Part shown: positions 35,558 to 42,837 of the stretch, one piece after another
Numbering within the stretch: position 1 is the first letter of the stretch
Layout of the letters: every line of letters starts with the position of its first letter
From: UBA7359 sp963976795
Lineage (GTDB): Bacteria; Pseudomonadota; Gammaproteobacteria; Eutrophobiales; Eutrophobiaceae
Length of the DNA stretch: 64,000 nt
Assembly: GCA_963976795.1 (NCBI GenBank)
Contig: CAXBLT010000002.1
Span: forward strand, 186,001-250,000
Reading direction: 5' to 3'
The notes under the pieces: model-generated
The model's input: only the letters and a program-made list of their open reading frames with translations
What the model was told of the DNA's origin: nothing
The model's database searches: none
Position numbers and translations under genes: made by a program

Positions 35558-35789
35558 ATCAATACGATTAAAAGATTAATTATGCCGGGAATTATAACGA
35601 CAAGCGATGCGTTAGAGAAATAACAATAAACATGCTTTGCCATGGGTTGCATGTGAAACACGGATTAGAATATGTCGGTAGTTTTTTGCTTGATTATCGA
35701 TAAAGAAATTTGATAAAACTATAAATAACTCAACAAAGTGACTTATATGTTGCGATAATATCAAGTACAGTGATATTTAAAGGAACTAC

Positions 35790-36338
35790 ATGAACGATAT
35801 AAAAGAAATACCAAACCAGCCTGAGAATATTGTTATCTCACAATCAGTTGCCATCCTGATTGATGGTAACAATATTGAACGCAGTATCCATACAGAAGCA
35901 AACGACACCAATACCATGCTCAACTTTGACGCCTTGATTCCAAAGCTATTGGTTAATCGTGGGCTTAGTCGCTTGGTCTACTTCCGGGAAGGGAAACACA
36001 TATCGAATAAACTACAGGAACGTTTACATAATTTTTATCACGGCTCCGTACGTCCTTGCCATAAAAGCGCAGATATTCCACTTTCGATTAATGCCATTCA
36101 ATTAGCCAATAAAGTTGACACCATTATTATTATGTCTGGTGATTCTGACTATATAGAATTGGTTAGACACCTGAAATCAGAAGGTGTGCGTGTAGAGATT
36201 GCAGCGGTTGCAAGCACAACCTCACGCTTTATAGTAGAAGAAGCAGATCATTTCCATGAAATAACCAAAGAAGATTGGTTCACTTTACCCACGAAAAAAC
36301 CTCAAAAACGGCGTAATAAGAAAGCAAGTTCCTCTTAG
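35790..36338 (+). CDS. NYN domain protein (LabA/DUF88-type), probable RNase
   Basis: A 182-residue NYN/PIN-like domain protein. Acidic active-site residues lie in AILIDGNNIERS (first Asp), IQLANKVDTIIIMSGDSDYIEL (Asp pairs) and the C-terminal region is Lys-rich (KKPQKRRNKKASSS), likely for RNA contact. Members cleave structured RNA or tRNA. Start is backed by AAAGGAAC. A second NYN gene lies at 61877. Downstream lies the FNR-type promoter of the next operon. Confidence 0.85.
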   Translation: MNDIKEIPNQPENIVISQSVAILIDGNNIERSIHTEANDTNTMLNFDALIPKLLVNRGLSRLVYFREGKHISNKLQERLHNFYHGSVRPCHKSADIPLSINAIQLANKVDTIIIMSGDSDYIELVRHLKSEGVRVEIAAVASTTSRFIVEEADHFHEITKEDWFTLPTKKPQKRRNKKASSS

Positions 36339-36358
36339 AGAATTACAATGGATATATG

Positions 36359-36400
36359 TTGATCTGGATCAACGTATATTTAGCAAAATATTTTCATAAT
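36359..36400 (+). promoter_or_regulatory. FNR/Anr-type class II promoter
   Basis: TTGATCTGGATCAA (36359-36372) is a perfect FNR palindrome (TTGAT-N4-ATCAA). A -10 hexamer CATAAT lies at 36395-36400, so the start site would be near 36407 and the box centred at about -41.5, the exact class II activation geometry. There is no good -35, as expected. It should drive the genes at 36435 and 36755 under oxygen limitation. Confidence 0.75.
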
Positions 36401-36434
36401 GAACTCCTATTCAATTAAATAGGAGACGACAATC

Positions 36435-36722
36435 ATGCTGACCTTCGAAGACTGTCTCGCTCTTTGTGATCTTTCCGTAGATGAAATCTCAGCTATTGCA
36501 GAGCATGAGCACCTGCCAAACATGACAGCGCTTGGATATGGCGAATATCTGATGCACGGCCCTGATGGAGAGCAACACATCAAACGCATAATCGTTGACG
36601 ATATTGAACACGCCAAAGCCAGTGGACATTTAAAACATGCGGAGGAACTTGAGGCAATACTCAAAAATTTTATTCTACATCATCCAAAATTACGGCCATT
36701 GTTAAAAGCACAAACTCACTAG
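36435..36722 (+). CDS. Conserved small cytoplasmic protein
   Basis: A 95-residue helical protein with many His, Glu and Asp (FEDCLALCDLSVDEISAIAEHE; EYLMHGPDGEQHIKRIIVDD; LKHAEELEAIL). No signal or membrane part. I know no named family. It has GGAG at ribosome-binding distance and follows a class II FNR site, so it is probably made under low oxygen. The Cys and His content may point to a metal or haem role, which is inference. Confidence 0.75.
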   Translation: MLTFEDCLALCDLSVDEISAIAEHEHLPNMTALGYGEYLMHGPDGEQHIKRIIVDDIEHAKASGHLKHAEELEAILKNFILHHPKLRPLLKAQTH

Positions 36723-36754
36723 TGCAACTGCCATATATAATAGGGAACAAAATT

Positions 36755-37237
36755 ATGACGACATTCTTCCGAACATTACTTCTTTTCTTTTTAATCTCCA
36801 TTACTCCATCCGGTTACGCTCAGGACGACAATAGTGACCCCGACAGGAATTCCCCCACAGCTCATGCAGAATCGAGCGAACGCTTAACGACAATCATGCG
36901 ACGCCTGTTCTCAGTAGTCCATAATGAACGAATTGAAGAAAACCTCGCTTTAACACAGGCAGATTTATCTGACTTATTAGAAGCAGTCGAAGAATTGATC
37001 TTTTATTCTGAGCTGATGGCAGCAAAAGTACCTGAATCAGAATTAGAGGTGAACGACCGCGTTATCTTTAGCGCCATGGCAAGTCAACTCTATGATGAGT
37101 CCTTAAATATTCAACAATTAACCAAGAACTATAATTTTGATCATACGAATAGTAGTAAAGATCATATCTTTTATGATGCAACGGAACGTTTGAACCAAAC
37201 CTGTGCGGCGTGTCATCAATTATTTAGAGATAACTAA
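36755..37237 (+). CDS. Class II-like monohaem cytochrome c
   Basis: A 160-residue exported protein: signal peptide MTTFFRTLLLFFLISI ... GYAQ, then an all-helical body and a C-terminal CAACH (Cys150-His154), the haem site position of class II cytochromes (c' and c556). Met48 (TTIMRRLF) could be the sixth ligand. The ATG at 36755 has AGGGA upstream; an earlier GTG at 36722 overlaps the previous gene and spoils the signal. Likely a periplasmic electron carrier or NO-binding protein expressed under FNR control with the preceding gene. Confidence 0.8.
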   Translation: MTTFFRTLLLFFLISITPSGYAQDDNSDPDRNSPTAHAESSERLTTIMRRLFSVVHNERIEENLALTQADLSDLLEAVEELIFYSELMAAKVPESELEVNDRVIFSAMASQLYDESLNIQQLTKNYNFDHTNSSKDHIFYDATERLNQTCAACHQLFRDN

Positions 37238-37286
37238 AGACACAACTTCTATCTTATCCAATATGAGATTTGTTAGAACAAACTGT

Positions 37287-37622
37287 CTAGTCACAGGGGT
37301 AGTTTGCCGACAAAATTATTCCTGCAGCCATTTCTGCTAATTCTGATTGTAGTGCTGGTTCTGCTTTCAGCTTATCAACAACGAGTTTTGCTAATGATGC
37401 TTCTGATTCATTACCAGTTAAACAAACACGCGGGACAGCAGGGTCCTTACCATGGTGACAATCACACGGGGTAACGTACCACGAACACATCATGCCGGTT
37501 GAACCATGAAAACCGTTTGCTAATGATTCTTCACAAGCGGCGAGCAGATCTTTTGCTGATGGCGCAGCCACAGCATTTCCACACATCATTAATAACAGAC
37601 TGAACCCTATAAGATTTTTCAT
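37287..37622 (-). CDS. Rap1a/Tai-like periplasmic protein
   Basis: A 111-residue secreted protein: signal peptide (GFSLLLMMCGNAVA), then a Cys-rich helical domain (LLAACEESL; TGMMCSWYVTPCDC; PRVCLTGNESEASLAKLVVD; ANYPCD). The spacing and final PC fit the Rap1a/Tai family of immunity proteins against type VI amidase effectors, but no effector gene or T6SS gene is nearby, so immunity function is not supported by context. Confidence 0.6.
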   Translation of the reverse strand: MKNLIGFSLLLMMCGNAVAAPSAKDLLAACEESLANGFHGSTGMMCSWYVTPCDCHHGKDPAVPRVCLTGNESEASLAKLVVDKLKAEPALQSELAEMAAGIILSANYPCD

Positions 37623-37786
37623 ACATTTTTACCCGATCAGCAGCTTTTAATTGAATCAAATTTGAAATATTGACCTTAGATCTGCATAGTAGCGTGTTTT
37701 ATCAATACCAATAAGACCTGATTATCCTGGCATTTCACGTTCTACAGCTAGTATGAATAGGCAATTAAACAATACTGGAGAAAGAT

Positions 37787-38269
37787 GTGCAGCTTACAAA
37801 AGACAAGGTCGCAAATATCAATTACACGCTGAAAGACAAAGACAGCAACGTTATGGACGAATCTACTGACGGTAAATTCACCTACTTGCATGGCGCAAAA
37901 AACCTCATTCCTGCATTGGAAGACGCATTGGAAGGGAAAGAGTCAGGCGATAAAGTCAATGTAGTAGTCGCGCCTGAAAATGCTTACGGCCCTCGTGATG
38001 AGCAAAAAATACAACGCGTACCCAGAAAAATGTTCCCCGTAGACCAAGAACTCGCTGTAGGTATGCCATTTAGCTCTGCGACACCTGACGGCACTGCCGT
38101 AAATGTCGTGATTACTGCGATAGAAGAGACTGAAGTCGTCATCGATGGGAACCATCCTTTAGCGGGAGTGGAATTACATTTTGATATCGAAGTCATTAGT
38201 GTTAGAGATGCCACTAAAGAAGAACTCGAACATGGCCATGTTCATGGGCCGGGTGGTCATCAGCACTAA
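37787..38269 (+). CDS. FKBP-type peptidyl-prolyl isomerase, SlyD-like
   Basis: A 160-residue SlyD-type isomerase and chaperone. DKVANINYTLKDKDSNVMDE starts the FKBP domain; YLHGAKNLIPALEDALEGK and VVAPENAYGPRDE follow, with the IF chaperone domain between 70 and 130 (PDGTAVNVVITAIEE). The tail GHVHGPGGHQH is His-rich but much shorter than in E. coli, so nickel delivery is doubtful. The start is GTG with GGAGAAAG upstream. Confidence 0.9.
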   Translation: MQLTKDKVANINYTLKDKDSNVMDESTDGKFTYLHGAKNLIPALEDALEGKESGDKVNVVVAPENAYGPRDEQKIQRVPRKMFPVDQELAVGMPFSSATPDGTAVNVVITAIEETEVVIDGNHPLAGVELHFDIEVISVRDATKEELEHGHVHGPGGHQH

Positions 38270-38302
38270 GTTTGATAAAGCAGTAAACGAATCAATAAGA
38301 CT

Positions 38303-38650
38303 ATGACGCTTCAGGACTTTTTGGAAAAGTTGCGAGCAGATCCCGAGTCAATCGAGTTTGCAGAAACAATCGAGACTATTGAATCAAATTACGAATACAC
38401 CCCAACAAATTTCACTAATGGCTCTCAGCTTAATAAAGCCGGTGAAAATGAGGGTTCTTGCAAAATTTTGGCCTTTGCCTATATTAATAATCTGACAATA
38501 ACAGAAACATTAAATTGCTTTGGCCATTATTTTCGTGAGGATGTAGTCGGCAACCCCGCAGGGGATGATCATCAAAACATACGGCAATTTATTTTGGATG
38601 GTTTTGAAGGCGTGAAATTTGATGTCTTACCACTACAATTTAAGCCTTAA
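38303..38650 (+). CDS. HopJ-type III effector family protein
   Basis: A 115-residue protein fully covered by the HopJ family: FLEKLRADPESIEFAETIET, YEYTPTNFTNG, NEGSCKILAFAYINN, and DGFEGVKFDVLPLQFKP. Despite the family name, close relatives are widespread in free-living gammaproteobacteria with no type III system, so an effector role is unlikely. Overlaps the convergent small membrane gene by 4 bases. Confidence 0.82.
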   Translation: MTLQDFLEKLRADPESIEFAETIETIESNYEYTPTNFTNGSQLNKAGENEGSCKILAFAYINNLTITETLNCFGHYFREDVVGNPAGDDHQNIRQFILDGFEGVKFDVLPLQFKP

Positions 38651-38835
38651 AAAAAGAAAAAACACGCCATCGACAAACAAAAATAGATCACTATTATTGT
38701 CCAATAACTCTTTGGTTCATCCGCTTTATAAACAGTACGTCCAGACGCTTTATCTTTTGCATAGACTTCGCCCGTAAATAAACAATACGCGGTATACAAA
38801 AAGATCATTACGCCAATAGCTTTAAAGGGGCTCAT
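38647..38835 (-). CDS. Small two-helix membrane protein
   Basis: A 62-residue protein with two hydrophobic segments (AIGVMIFLYTAYCLF; IIVIYFCLSMACFFFF) around a charged loop (KDKASGRTVYKADEPKSYW). I choose MSPF at 38835; an in-frame ATG at 38850 would add five residues, and ggagggagaaaag precedes 38835. No family recognised. Confidence 0.5.
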   Translation of the reverse strand: MSPFKAIGVMIFLYTAYCLFTGEVYAKDKASGRTVYKADEPKSYWTIIVIYFCLSMACFFFF

Positions 38836-38865
38836 CTTTTCTCCCTCCAATTGTTTAAAAAAGTA

Positions 38866-40062
38866 TTAAACAACCAAACCACAAACGTATCCCGAAGACC
38901 ATGCCCACTGAAAATTATATCCGCCAAGATGCCCCGTGACATCGACTGCTTCACCAATAAAATATAATCCCGATTGATCTTTAGTCTCCATCGTCTGCGA
39001 AGATAAATAATCTGTATCAATACCACCCATTGTTACTTCTGCAGTTCGATAACCCTCCGTCCCCGATGGTTTAATTTCCCATGTGGATAATGTTGCCGCT
39101 ATTTCTTTCAATCTTTTATCAGAGAAATCCGTAAGTAGTTTATAGTGTTCATCGGGCCAGAATAATTCTTGCAATTCTATCACCAGCTTCTTTACCAGAT
39201 ATTGTGATAAAAGATTGCGTAATAATATCTTGGGGCTGTTCTGTTTGGCTGTTAAAAACAACAACTCAATATCTTCATTGGGTAATAAATTAATCTGAAT
39301 GCTTTCACCCGGGCGCCAGTAACTGGATAATTGCAGCGCTGCTGGCCCACTCAGCCCTCGATGTGTAAATAGAATACTTTCCTGAAACTGTTGATTGCCC
39401 GTTGATAAGATAACTTCTGCCGACACACCACTTAATCGTTCAGAGATATCTTTAAAACTATCGCTAAAGGTAAACGGGACCAGCCCCGCACTTGTAGGGA
39501 GCATCGGTATTTTAAATTGATTAGCTACTTTATAAGCAAAATTACTCGCCCCCATTTTGGGAATCGATAAACCGCCTGATGCAATAACCAGACTATCTGC
39601 CCTGAACTTGCCAATATTGGTATTTAAAATATATTGATTATCCGCATTATGTTCAGGTGCCGTGATCGTAGCCACTTCACAATGCGTATGAATTTTTACA
39701 GCGGCTTGGTCGCACTCGTTGTTTAACATGGCCAGAATTTCTTTTGCTGAATCTTTACAAAACAATTGCCCCTGTTTGCGTTCTTCATAGGCTATCCCAT
39801 GTTTTTCAACCAGACTTATAAAGTCCCATTGCGTATAACGACTCAATGCAGATTTACAAAAATGCGGATTAGCCGAAAGATAACATTCAGGGTCAATATT
39901 CAGATTGGTAAAGTTACAACGCCCACCACCGGACATTAATATCTTCTTGCCTATCTTGTTACTGCTTTCCAGTACCAGCACACGACGACCACGTTGGCTC
40001 GCAGTAATAGCGCAAAACAAACCTGATGCGCCACCACCAATAATAATGACGTCAAAATTCAT
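38866..40062 (-). CDS. HI0933/YhiN family flavoprotein
   Basis: A 398-residue NAD(P)/FAD-dependent oxidoreductase-like protein. The start IIIGGGASGLFCAITASQRG is the FAD Rossmann motif, NKIGKKILMSGGGRCNFTN is the HI0933 family hallmark, LVIASGGLSIPKMGAS follows, and the end YFIGEAVDVTGHLGGYNFQW is the second hallmark. Function is not established for the family. The small membrane gene lies 15 bases beyond it. Confidence 0.9.
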   Translation of the reverse strand: MNFDVIIIGGGASGLFCAITASQRGRRVLVLESSNKIGKKILMSGGGRCNFTNLNIDPECYLSANPHFCKSALSRYTQWDFISLVEKHGIAYEERKQGQLFCKDSAKEILAMLNNECDQAAVKIHTHCEVATITAPEHNADNQYILNTNIGKFRADSLVIASGGLSIPKMGASNFAYKVANQFKIPMLPTSAGLVPFTFSDSFKDISERLSGVSAEVILSTGNQQFQESILFTHRGLSGPAALQLSSYWRPGESIQINLLPNEDIELLFLTAKQNSPKILLRNLLSQYLVKKLVIELQELFWPDEHYKLLTDFSDKRLKEIAATLSTWEIKPSGTEGYRTAEVTMGGIDTDYLSSQTMETKDQSGLYFIGEAVDVTGHLGGYNFQWAWSSGYVCGLVV

Positions 40063-40087
40063 AAATCAAACTATATACGACTTAGGT

Positions 40088-40399
40088 TTATAGAAAGGAA
40101 CAACAGTAATCAACTACTTCCAGGGCGCGGATATCAAAAGAGGCATTGCCGGGCACATTAAAATCACTACCGGCTTCAACCTTTGCCCAATCATCATTCT
40201 CATTTAATCGATATTCAACTGCTCCTTGTGTGATTTCCATGAGTTCAGCCGCATCGGTATTAAAATGATATTCTCCAGGCAACATTATGCCGAGGGTCTT
40301 TTTTGAACCATCCGAAAAGAGAATACTACGGCTAGTCACCTTGCCATCAAAATAAACGTTGGCTTCAATCTCCACAGAGACTTGATCAAATGTACTCAC
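40088..40399 (-). CDS. ppnP: Pyrimidine/purine nucleoside phosphorylase (YaiE-like)
   Basis: A 103-residue cupin of the PpnP family, which phosphorolyses several nucleosides. It matches E. coli PpnP from VSVEIEANVYFDGKVTSR through TLGIMLPGEYHFNTDAAELM and WAKVEAGSDFNVPGNASFDI. The start is GTG at 40399 (MSTFDQVSV) with GGAG nine bases upstream; the longer in-frame extension to 40579 would overlap the divergent desulfhydrase gene and matches nothing in the family. Confidence 0.9.
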   Translation of the reverse strand: MSTFDQVSVEIEANVYFDGKVTSRSILFSDGSKKTLGIMLPGEYHFNTDAAELMEITQGAVEYRLNENDDWAKVEAGSDFNVPGNASFDIRALEVVDYCCSFL

Positions 40400-40471
40400 T
40401 TTTAAATACTCCAATAGAAAAATTATCGATCTGTATAATACCGTACACATCAATTTATTATTGTAATTTTC

Positions 40472-41380
40472 ATGCCCGATATACAAGAAATAGAATCCAC
40501 GCTTGGCATTAATACCAATGCAGCTATTGTTGAGCCGATTCAGCACCCTGTCTTGGCCTATAATAAGATTGACCTTCATATCAAGCGCGATGATTTACTA
40601 CACCCCATCATCTCGGGTAATAAATGGCGAAAACTTAAATACACACTACTGCATGCTCTGACTAAAGGTCATGGTCATCTAGTTAGCATGGGTGGCAATT
40701 ATTCAAACCACCTTCATGCACTTGCCTATATCGGATATAAACTCAACATCAAAACCACAGGGTTGATACGGGGAGAGCAACCCGAAGAAGATAACCAGAC
40801 ATTAGCTGACCTGAAAAAATGGGGCATGAATCTTGAGTTTGTTACACGAAGTGCATTTCGTGAACTCAGGAAATACCGCGGCCATGATGCAGAACCCGCT
40901 AAAAAATATAATGGATTCTGGATACCGGAAGGCGGCGCCAGTCATGATGCATTACGCGGTGTCGCTGAGATCCTAAAAGAGATAGATAGAGACTTCGATA
41001 CACTGACATTAGCCTGCGGCACCGGAACCACACTCGCCGGAATTGCAAAAGCACTTCCCAGCACGAAAAAAGCACTCGGCTTTTCTGCACTCAAAGGGGG
41101 TGGTTTTCTGGAGAAAGACATTAAAAAATTGTTACGCACGAAAGGCATGCCAAACTGGTCTGTTAACTTCGACTACCACTTTGGCGGTTTTGCTAAAACA
41201 ACTGATGAACTGATTTCATTTATTGAAGAGTTTCAATCACACAACAACATACCACTGGAACCGTTATATAACGGCAAGATGTTATTTGGGTTATTGGACC
41301 TAATAAAAAATGAGCGTTTTAAAAAGGGTCATAACATTATTGCTATTCATACTGGCGGACTGCAAGGTAATCGAGAATAG
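40472..41380 (+). CDS. ACC deaminase/D-cysteine desulfhydrase-like PLP enzyme
   Basis: A 302-residue fold-type II PLP enzyme. NKIDLHIKRDDLLHPIISG and NKWRKLKYTLLHA (PLP Lys in the NKxRKL motif), SMGGNYSNHLHALAY (Ser-x-His-x-x-Asn substrate loop), TLACGTGTTLAGI (phosphate-binding Gly loop). The family includes DcyD and ACC deaminase; PLP enzymes of this branch in marine bacteria mostly act as D-cysteine desulfhydrases. It is the last plus-strand gene before the cassette cluster. Confidence 0.88.
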   Translation: MPDIQEIESTLGINTNAAIVEPIQHPVLAYNKIDLHIKRDDLLHPIISGNKWRKLKYTLLHALTKGHGHLVSMGGNYSNHLHALAYIGYKLNIKTTGLIRGEQPEEDNQTLADLKKWGMNLEFVTRSAFRELRKYRGHDAEPAKKYNGFWIPEGGASHDALRGVAEILKEIDRDFDTLTLACGTGTTLAGIAKALPSTKKALGFSALKGGGFLEKDIKKLLRTKGMPNWSVNFDYHFGGFAKTTDELISFIEEFQSHNNIPLEPLYNGKMLFGLLDLIKNERFKKGHNIIAIHTGGLQGNRE

Positions 41381-41425
41381 ATTGCTAATATGTTTTTTAA
41401 ATAATTCAGTAGCCCTCTGTCTGAC

Positions 41426-41454
41426 ACCTAACGTTTGAAATCAGACCGTTAGAT
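41426..41454 (-). other. Degenerate short attC-like site at the array end
   Basis: Minus-strand ATCTAAC (41454-41448) and GTTAGGT (41432-41426) fit the R'' and R' consensus but are only 29 bases apart in total, too short for a normal attC. It follows the stop of the Xre antitoxin by a few bases. Probably a deletion derivative marking the last cassette. Confidence 0.4.
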
Positions 41455-41461
41455 TGTTTTG

Positions 41462-41722
41462 TTATGCTGCATTCTCATGCTCAACTTGCCATCCTGGAAA
41501 TACCAGAACTGCGGGATGGCACTTTAATACTCGCGCTAGTTGTTTGGCGCGTTCAACACCAAGGTTTACGCGACCATTTTCTATAGCTGAAATAGTAGAT
41601 TGAGGAATACCAGAGACTTGCGCCAAATCATTTTGACTCATCTCCTGCAATTCGCGAATAATTTTTACAGACTCACCAACGGAAACCTCAATTCGCTTTT
41701 TAGCAATTCTATATTCTTTCAT
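41462..41722 (-). CDS. Xre/HTH antitoxin of a type II toxin-antitoxin pair
   Basis: An 86-residue helix-turn-helix protein: KIIRELQEMSQNDLAQVSGI and PQSTISAIENGRVNLGVERA form a standard Cro/C1 HTH (residues 22-60). It should neutralise the RelE-like toxin encoded just upstream and repress the operon by binding the repeats over the promoter. I start at 41722 because AGGAAG lies ahead of that ATG, right behind the toxin stop; the in-frame ATG at 41743 overlaps the toxin. Toxin-first order resembles HigBA. Confidence 0.85.
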   Translation of the reverse strand: MKEYRIAKKRIEVSVGESVKIIRELQEMSQNDLAQVSGIPQSTISAIENGRVNLGVERAKQLARVLKCHPAVLVFPGWQVEHENAA

Positions 41723-41726
41723 TTTA

Positions 41727-42005
41727 TTACTTCCTATAATCATGAGCAGTAATACTTACAACTTGAACAAATACCTGATCCCGTTCTATTCTATAAATCA
41801 CTCGGTACTTCAGCCCCAGTCGGGACGAACGACAACCTTTCCATTCTCCTCGCAGAGGCTCATCATGGAACCCCGTAATTAACCGTAGGCCTTCTGGTCC
41901 GGAAATACTCACGATATCCTTCCATTTTTCGTACCTTTTCTGGATACCCTCTGGAATTGTATTTAGTTGCCGGAGAGTTCTGCGATGCTCAAATATTCTC
42001 CACAT
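41727..42005 (-). CDS. RelE/HigB-type toxin (cassette-borne)
   Basis: A 92-residue RelE-superfamily protein: FEHRRTLRQLNTIPEGIQKR, GFHDEPLRGEWKGCRSSRLG and YRVIYRIERDQVFVQVVSIT, with a C-terminal HDYRK. Basic residues and the terminal Tyr/Arg fit a ribosome-dependent mRNA nuclease. Its ATG lies only ten bases past a TATACT -10 element, so the transcript may start at or just before the codon and be leaderless. The partner antitoxin follows within 5 bases. Confidence 0.85.
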   Translation of the reverse strand: MWRIFEHRRTLRQLNTIPEGIQKRYEKWKDIVSISGPEGLRLITGFHDEPLRGEWKGCRSSRLGLKYRVIYRIERDQVFVQVVSITAHDYRK

Positions 42006-42042
42006 ACCATAAATAGTATATATACCATATTTAGTATGTCAA
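42004..42042 (-). promoter_or_regulatory. Autoregulated promoter of the RelE-Xre cassette
   Basis: Minus-strand TTGACA (42042-42037) and TATACT (42020-42015) are separated by 16 bases, a near-consensus sigma-70 promoter. Two 16-base repeats, ATACCATAAATAGTAT (42004-42019) and ATACCATATTTAGTAT (42022-42037), each an imperfect palindrome with 18-base period, cover the promoter and reach the start codon. They are the probable operator of the Xre antitoxin. Confidence 0.7.
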
Positions 42043-42062
42043 GCTAGCAGAATAACGTTTGC

Positions 42063-42133
42063 GATAACGCCTCAAGCACTGGCGTCAAAACCGCGCAGCG
42101 GTTTTGACGTCCGAGAGGTTTGACGTGTTAAGC
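42063..42133 (-). other. attC-like recombination site 3
   Basis: On the minus strand GCTTAAC (42133-42127) lies 3 bases after the higA stop; the far end is CGTTATC, a VCR-like variant of the R' core. The centre is a strong hairpin of GCGTCAAAACCGC and GCGGTTTTGACG with a 3-base loop. Length about 71 bases. The R' core is the least conserved of the set. Confidence 0.6.
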
Positions 42134-42135
42134 CT

Positions 42136-42432
42136 TTATGCATAATTAGAACGATAAGGCTGGACATGAAGTGCAGACTTATTTTGGCGAGACTGCCAAA
42201 GGTCATATGCATTTTGAAGACGAAGCCAATGGTCAGCAGATGGTTTTTTAAATACCAGCTCCAAACGTAACGCCATCTCCGGTGTTATTGCGCCTCTACC
42301 ATTTAAGACTTTAGAAAGTGTTTTACGGCTTACATTTAAATGCTCAGCCGCATCTGTAATGGTGAGTTCTAAAGGGGTAATTACCAACTCTTTTAGAATT
42401 TCACCAGGATGTGCGGGATTGTGCATGCTCAT
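42136..42432 (-). CDS. higA: HigA-family antitoxin
   Basis: A 98-residue HTH protein: HNPAHPGEILKELVITPLEL, TITDAAEHLNVSRKTLSKVLNG and HWLRLQNAYDLWQSRQ match HigA along its length. The start ATG overlaps the last base of the higB stop (TAATG). Because the toxin reading frame is interrupted, this antitoxin stands alone and may be retained as an anti-addiction or regulatory remnant. Its stop lies next to attC site 3. Confidence 0.88.
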   Translation of the reverse strand: MSMHNPAHPGEILKELVITPLELTITDAAEHLNVSRKTLSKVLNGRGAITPEMALRLELVFKKPSADHWLRLQNAYDLWQSRQNKSALHVQPYRSNYA

Positions 42433-42719
42433 TAGTGATAATCCTCATAATTAACTATTTCTGCATCTCGACCTATAAATCGAAATGTTACCCTCCAATT
42501 ACCACTGACAGATACAGACCATATTTTTTTACGACTACCTTTTAGTACGTGTAATCATAGGCCGGGTAAATCCATGTCATGTGGGCTTTCTGCCTGAACA
42601 AGGTTGGCGAGTATTAACCTTAAACGTTTGGCATGTTTTGCTTGAATGCCAGATGATTTACCAGTTTTGTAGAAACGCTCTAATCCCTTATGTATAAATC
42701 TAGTTATCATGACTGGCAT
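42432..42719 (-). pseudogene. higB: higB toxin with an in-frame nonsense codon
   Basis: Reading from ATG 42719 gives VMITRFIHKGLERFYKTG, then KHAKRLRLILANL, DMDLPGL, a TGA (42557-42555), and in the same frame LHVLKGSRKKIWSVSVSGN, WRVTFRFIGRDAEIVNYEDYH to the stop at 42432-42434. Intact HigB proteins have Arg at the stop position (LPGLRLHPLKG), so a single CGA to TGA change accounts for it. Everything else is intact, suggesting a recent loss of toxin activity (or a sequencing error). Confidence 0.85.
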
Positions 42720-42761
42720 TGCAACCTAATAGGTTACGTTGTCAAGTGGGTGTTTTATAGG

Positions 42762-42833
42762 GCTTAATGCCCGCATTTGCGGCTGGTTTGGAGCGCCGCG
42801 AAAAACCAGCCCGGCAACATGTGCTTGTTAAGC
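42762..42833 (-). other. attC-like recombination site 2
   Basis: Minus-strand GCTTAAC (42833-42827) follows the CoiA-like stop by 4 bases; the other end is ATTAAGC (42768-42762), one base off GTTRRRY. The arms GGCTGGTTT and AAACCAGCC pair in the middle around a short loop. Length 72 bases, within the usual attC range. Confidence 0.7.
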
Positions 42834-42837
42834 ATTT

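Noticed and set aside
40400..40579. Extended N-terminus of PpnP to 40579
   Set aside because: It overlaps the divergent PLP enzyme gene and has no resemblance to PpnP, whereas GTG at 40399 with GGAG gives the family length.
42080..42110. GC-rich hairpin as transcription terminator
   Set aside because: It is the central stem of an attC-like site and has no T run on either side.
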